In this document: in pieces, positions 6,132-6,956 of the stretch
Layout of the letters: each line of letters starts with the position of its first letter
Position numbering within the stretch: the first letter of the stretch is position 1
Source of the DNA: Acidobacteriaceae bacterium
GTDB taxonomy: Bacteria; Acidobacteriota; Terriglobia; Terriglobales; SbA1
Assembly (NCBI GenBank): GCA_003156615.1
Contig: PMHI01000548.1
Coordinates: 365 to 7,320 of the forward strand
Reading direction: 5' to 3'
Length of the DNA: 6,956 nt
The notes under the pieces: model-generated
Told to the model about the DNA's origin: nothing
What the model saw: only the letters and a program-made list of their open reading frames with translations
The model's database searches: none
Translations under genes and position numbers: made by a program

Positions 6132-6956
6132 CTACTGGACCACCGCGGTCAGCCCGGTGGCCGGAGCGGGCGCAGATCCGCTCGCTGAGTCCTCGTACGC
6201 TCCAATGTCCCAACTGCCCGTTGATGGCCGCGCGAGCCCAGCATTGTCCAGACAAAGCGCTCCCAAGCCCGGATTCGGCTGGCCATTACACATTGAGTAC
6301 AGGCTTGTCCCTTTCTGCCATGCTGCGGAACTGCTGCCGTTTAAATGATAGGTGCCGGTGAGCTGAGGGCTACCGGCGGTAGAGTTCAGGTCGAATCCCT
6401 TCGCCTGCCAATTCGTCAAACCTGAATACCAATTCCCCAGATAGAACCATGCTCCCGTCTGGTAGAAGTCATTATAGTTGCTGGCTGAGATCGTGGTGCC
6501 GGGAGTTACATACATCGAGGCATTTGGTGTATTTTGCAGGATGTTGTTCTTGAAGGTAATCCCTGTGCTGCCAGTCTCATAAATTAGCCCGTTGTCCTTG
6601 CATGCGGTCGCATGGCTGACAAACGTATTGTTCACAACGGTGCTCAAACCAACCACAGACAGGCCGACGGGCCCGTTCGCCCAACAGTGGTTGGTCGAGG
6701 TGTTGACGAACACATTGTTGAACACGTAAAGTCCCGTTTCGGAACTGGTCGTGTCCGGAGCGGAAAAGAAACCCGCGTTTGCGTAGGCTCCAATGTCGCC
6801 ACTGCCGAAATTGTTGTAGAGGTAGAAATTGGTAAACTGCGATGCTCCCCTCATGGCGCTTAGATGGAACCAGTCGTGGTGATTGTTGTTCAATGCGTTG
6901 TCCCAATTGGCCATGCTGCCGACTGTATTCCCATAAATATAAAACCCGGACATCAC
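6132..6956 (-). CDS. Right-handed parallel beta-helix protein ending in a DIGAYE motif (partial, N-terminus off right edge)
   Basis: The frame is open from the right edge to a TAG at 6134-6132, giving the last 274 residues. The first visible codons (GTG ATG) are internal, not a start. The protein is rich in Asn, Gly, Ser, Thr and aromatics. It has the strand-turn rhythm of a parallel beta-helix: GFYIYGNTV (4-12), FTNFYLYNNF (41-50), GLYVFNNVFVN (75-85), STVVNNTFV (105-113) and ITFKNNILQN (133-142). NNNHHDWFHL (23-32) is an acidic/His cluster where such proteins often carry active-site residues. It ends ARPSTGSWDIGAYE (242-255), the closing motif of many secreted beta-helix proteins, then SAPAPATGLTAVVQ. 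These proteins are usually exported and bind or cleave polysaccharides. The position beside a flippase operon fits polymer processing, but the activity is unknown. A signal peptide would be outside the window. Confidence 0.82.
   Translation of the reverse strand: MMSGFYIYGNTVGSMANWDNALNNNHHDWFHLSAMRGASQFTNFYLYNNFGSGDIGAYANAGFFSAPDTTSSETGLYVFNNVFVNTSTNHCWANGPVGLSVVGLSTVVNNTFVSHATACKDNGLIYETGSTGITFKNNILQNTPNASMYVTPGTTISASNYNDFYQTGAWFYLGNWYSGLTNWQAKGFDLNSTAGSPQLTGTYHLNGSSSAAWQKGTSLYSMCNGQPNPGLGALCLDNAGLARPSTGSWDIGAYEDSASGSAPAPATGLTAVVQ

Noticed and set aside
1..6956. tRNA, rRNA, CRISPR array, insertion sequence or toxin-antitoxin genes
   Set aside because: I looked for cloverleaf-like stretches, regularly spaced repeats, transposase motifs and small paired ORFs and found none that could be supported.

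Overview
The window reads as part of a surface- or exo-polysaccharide gene cluster from a moderately GC-rich bacterium. All six genes lie on the minus strand, so transcription runs from the right edge to the left. No marker fixes the taxon. The look of the methyltransferase, of the O-antigen-ligase-like protein and of a beta-helix protein ending in a DIGAYE motif reminds me of Acidobacteriota. That is a recollection of family resemblance, not a test, and should be held loosely.

Layout in transcription order. (1) 6956-6132: the C-terminal 274 residues of a right-handed beta-helix protein whose start lies beyond the right edge. (2) A 158-base gap with short palindromes. (3) 5973-4387: a Wzx-type polysaccharide flippase with a TTG start. 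(4) 4382-3678: a left-handed beta-helix (hexapeptide) acyltransferase starting 4 bases after the flippase stop. (5) 3691-2264: a DegT/DnrJ/EryC1/StrS-family PLP aminotransferase overlapping the acyltransferase by 14 bases. (6) 2249-1509: a class I SAM-dependent methyltransferase starting 14 bases after the aminotransferase stop. (7) A 306-base stretch with no convincing gene, containing a possible relic of a beta-helix gene end. (8) 1202-1: a polytopic membrane protein of the O-antigen ligase / Wzy polymerase type, running off the left edge.

How they may work together (inference): the aminotransferase would put an amino group on a nucleotide-linked keto-sugar or similar precursor. The hexapeptide transferase would acylate an amino or hydroxyl group, and the methyltransferase may add a methyl group. 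The flippase would carry the lipid-linked repeat unit across the inner membrane, and the Wzy/ligase-like protein would polymerise or transfer it on the outer face. The beta-helix protein may be a secreted polysaccharide-modifying or polysaccharide-binding protein. No glycosyltransferase, initiating phosphosugar transferase or sugar dehydratase is in the window, so the cluster probably continues on both sides. The four genes from flippase to methyltransferase form a tight, probably translationally coupled operon.

I do not see a clearly new system. The items most worth a second look are the near-copy of the beta-helix C-terminal coding motif at 1448-1476 inside the non-coding gap, the open frame that continues past the methyltransferase stop, and the uncertain N-terminus of the aminotransferase.
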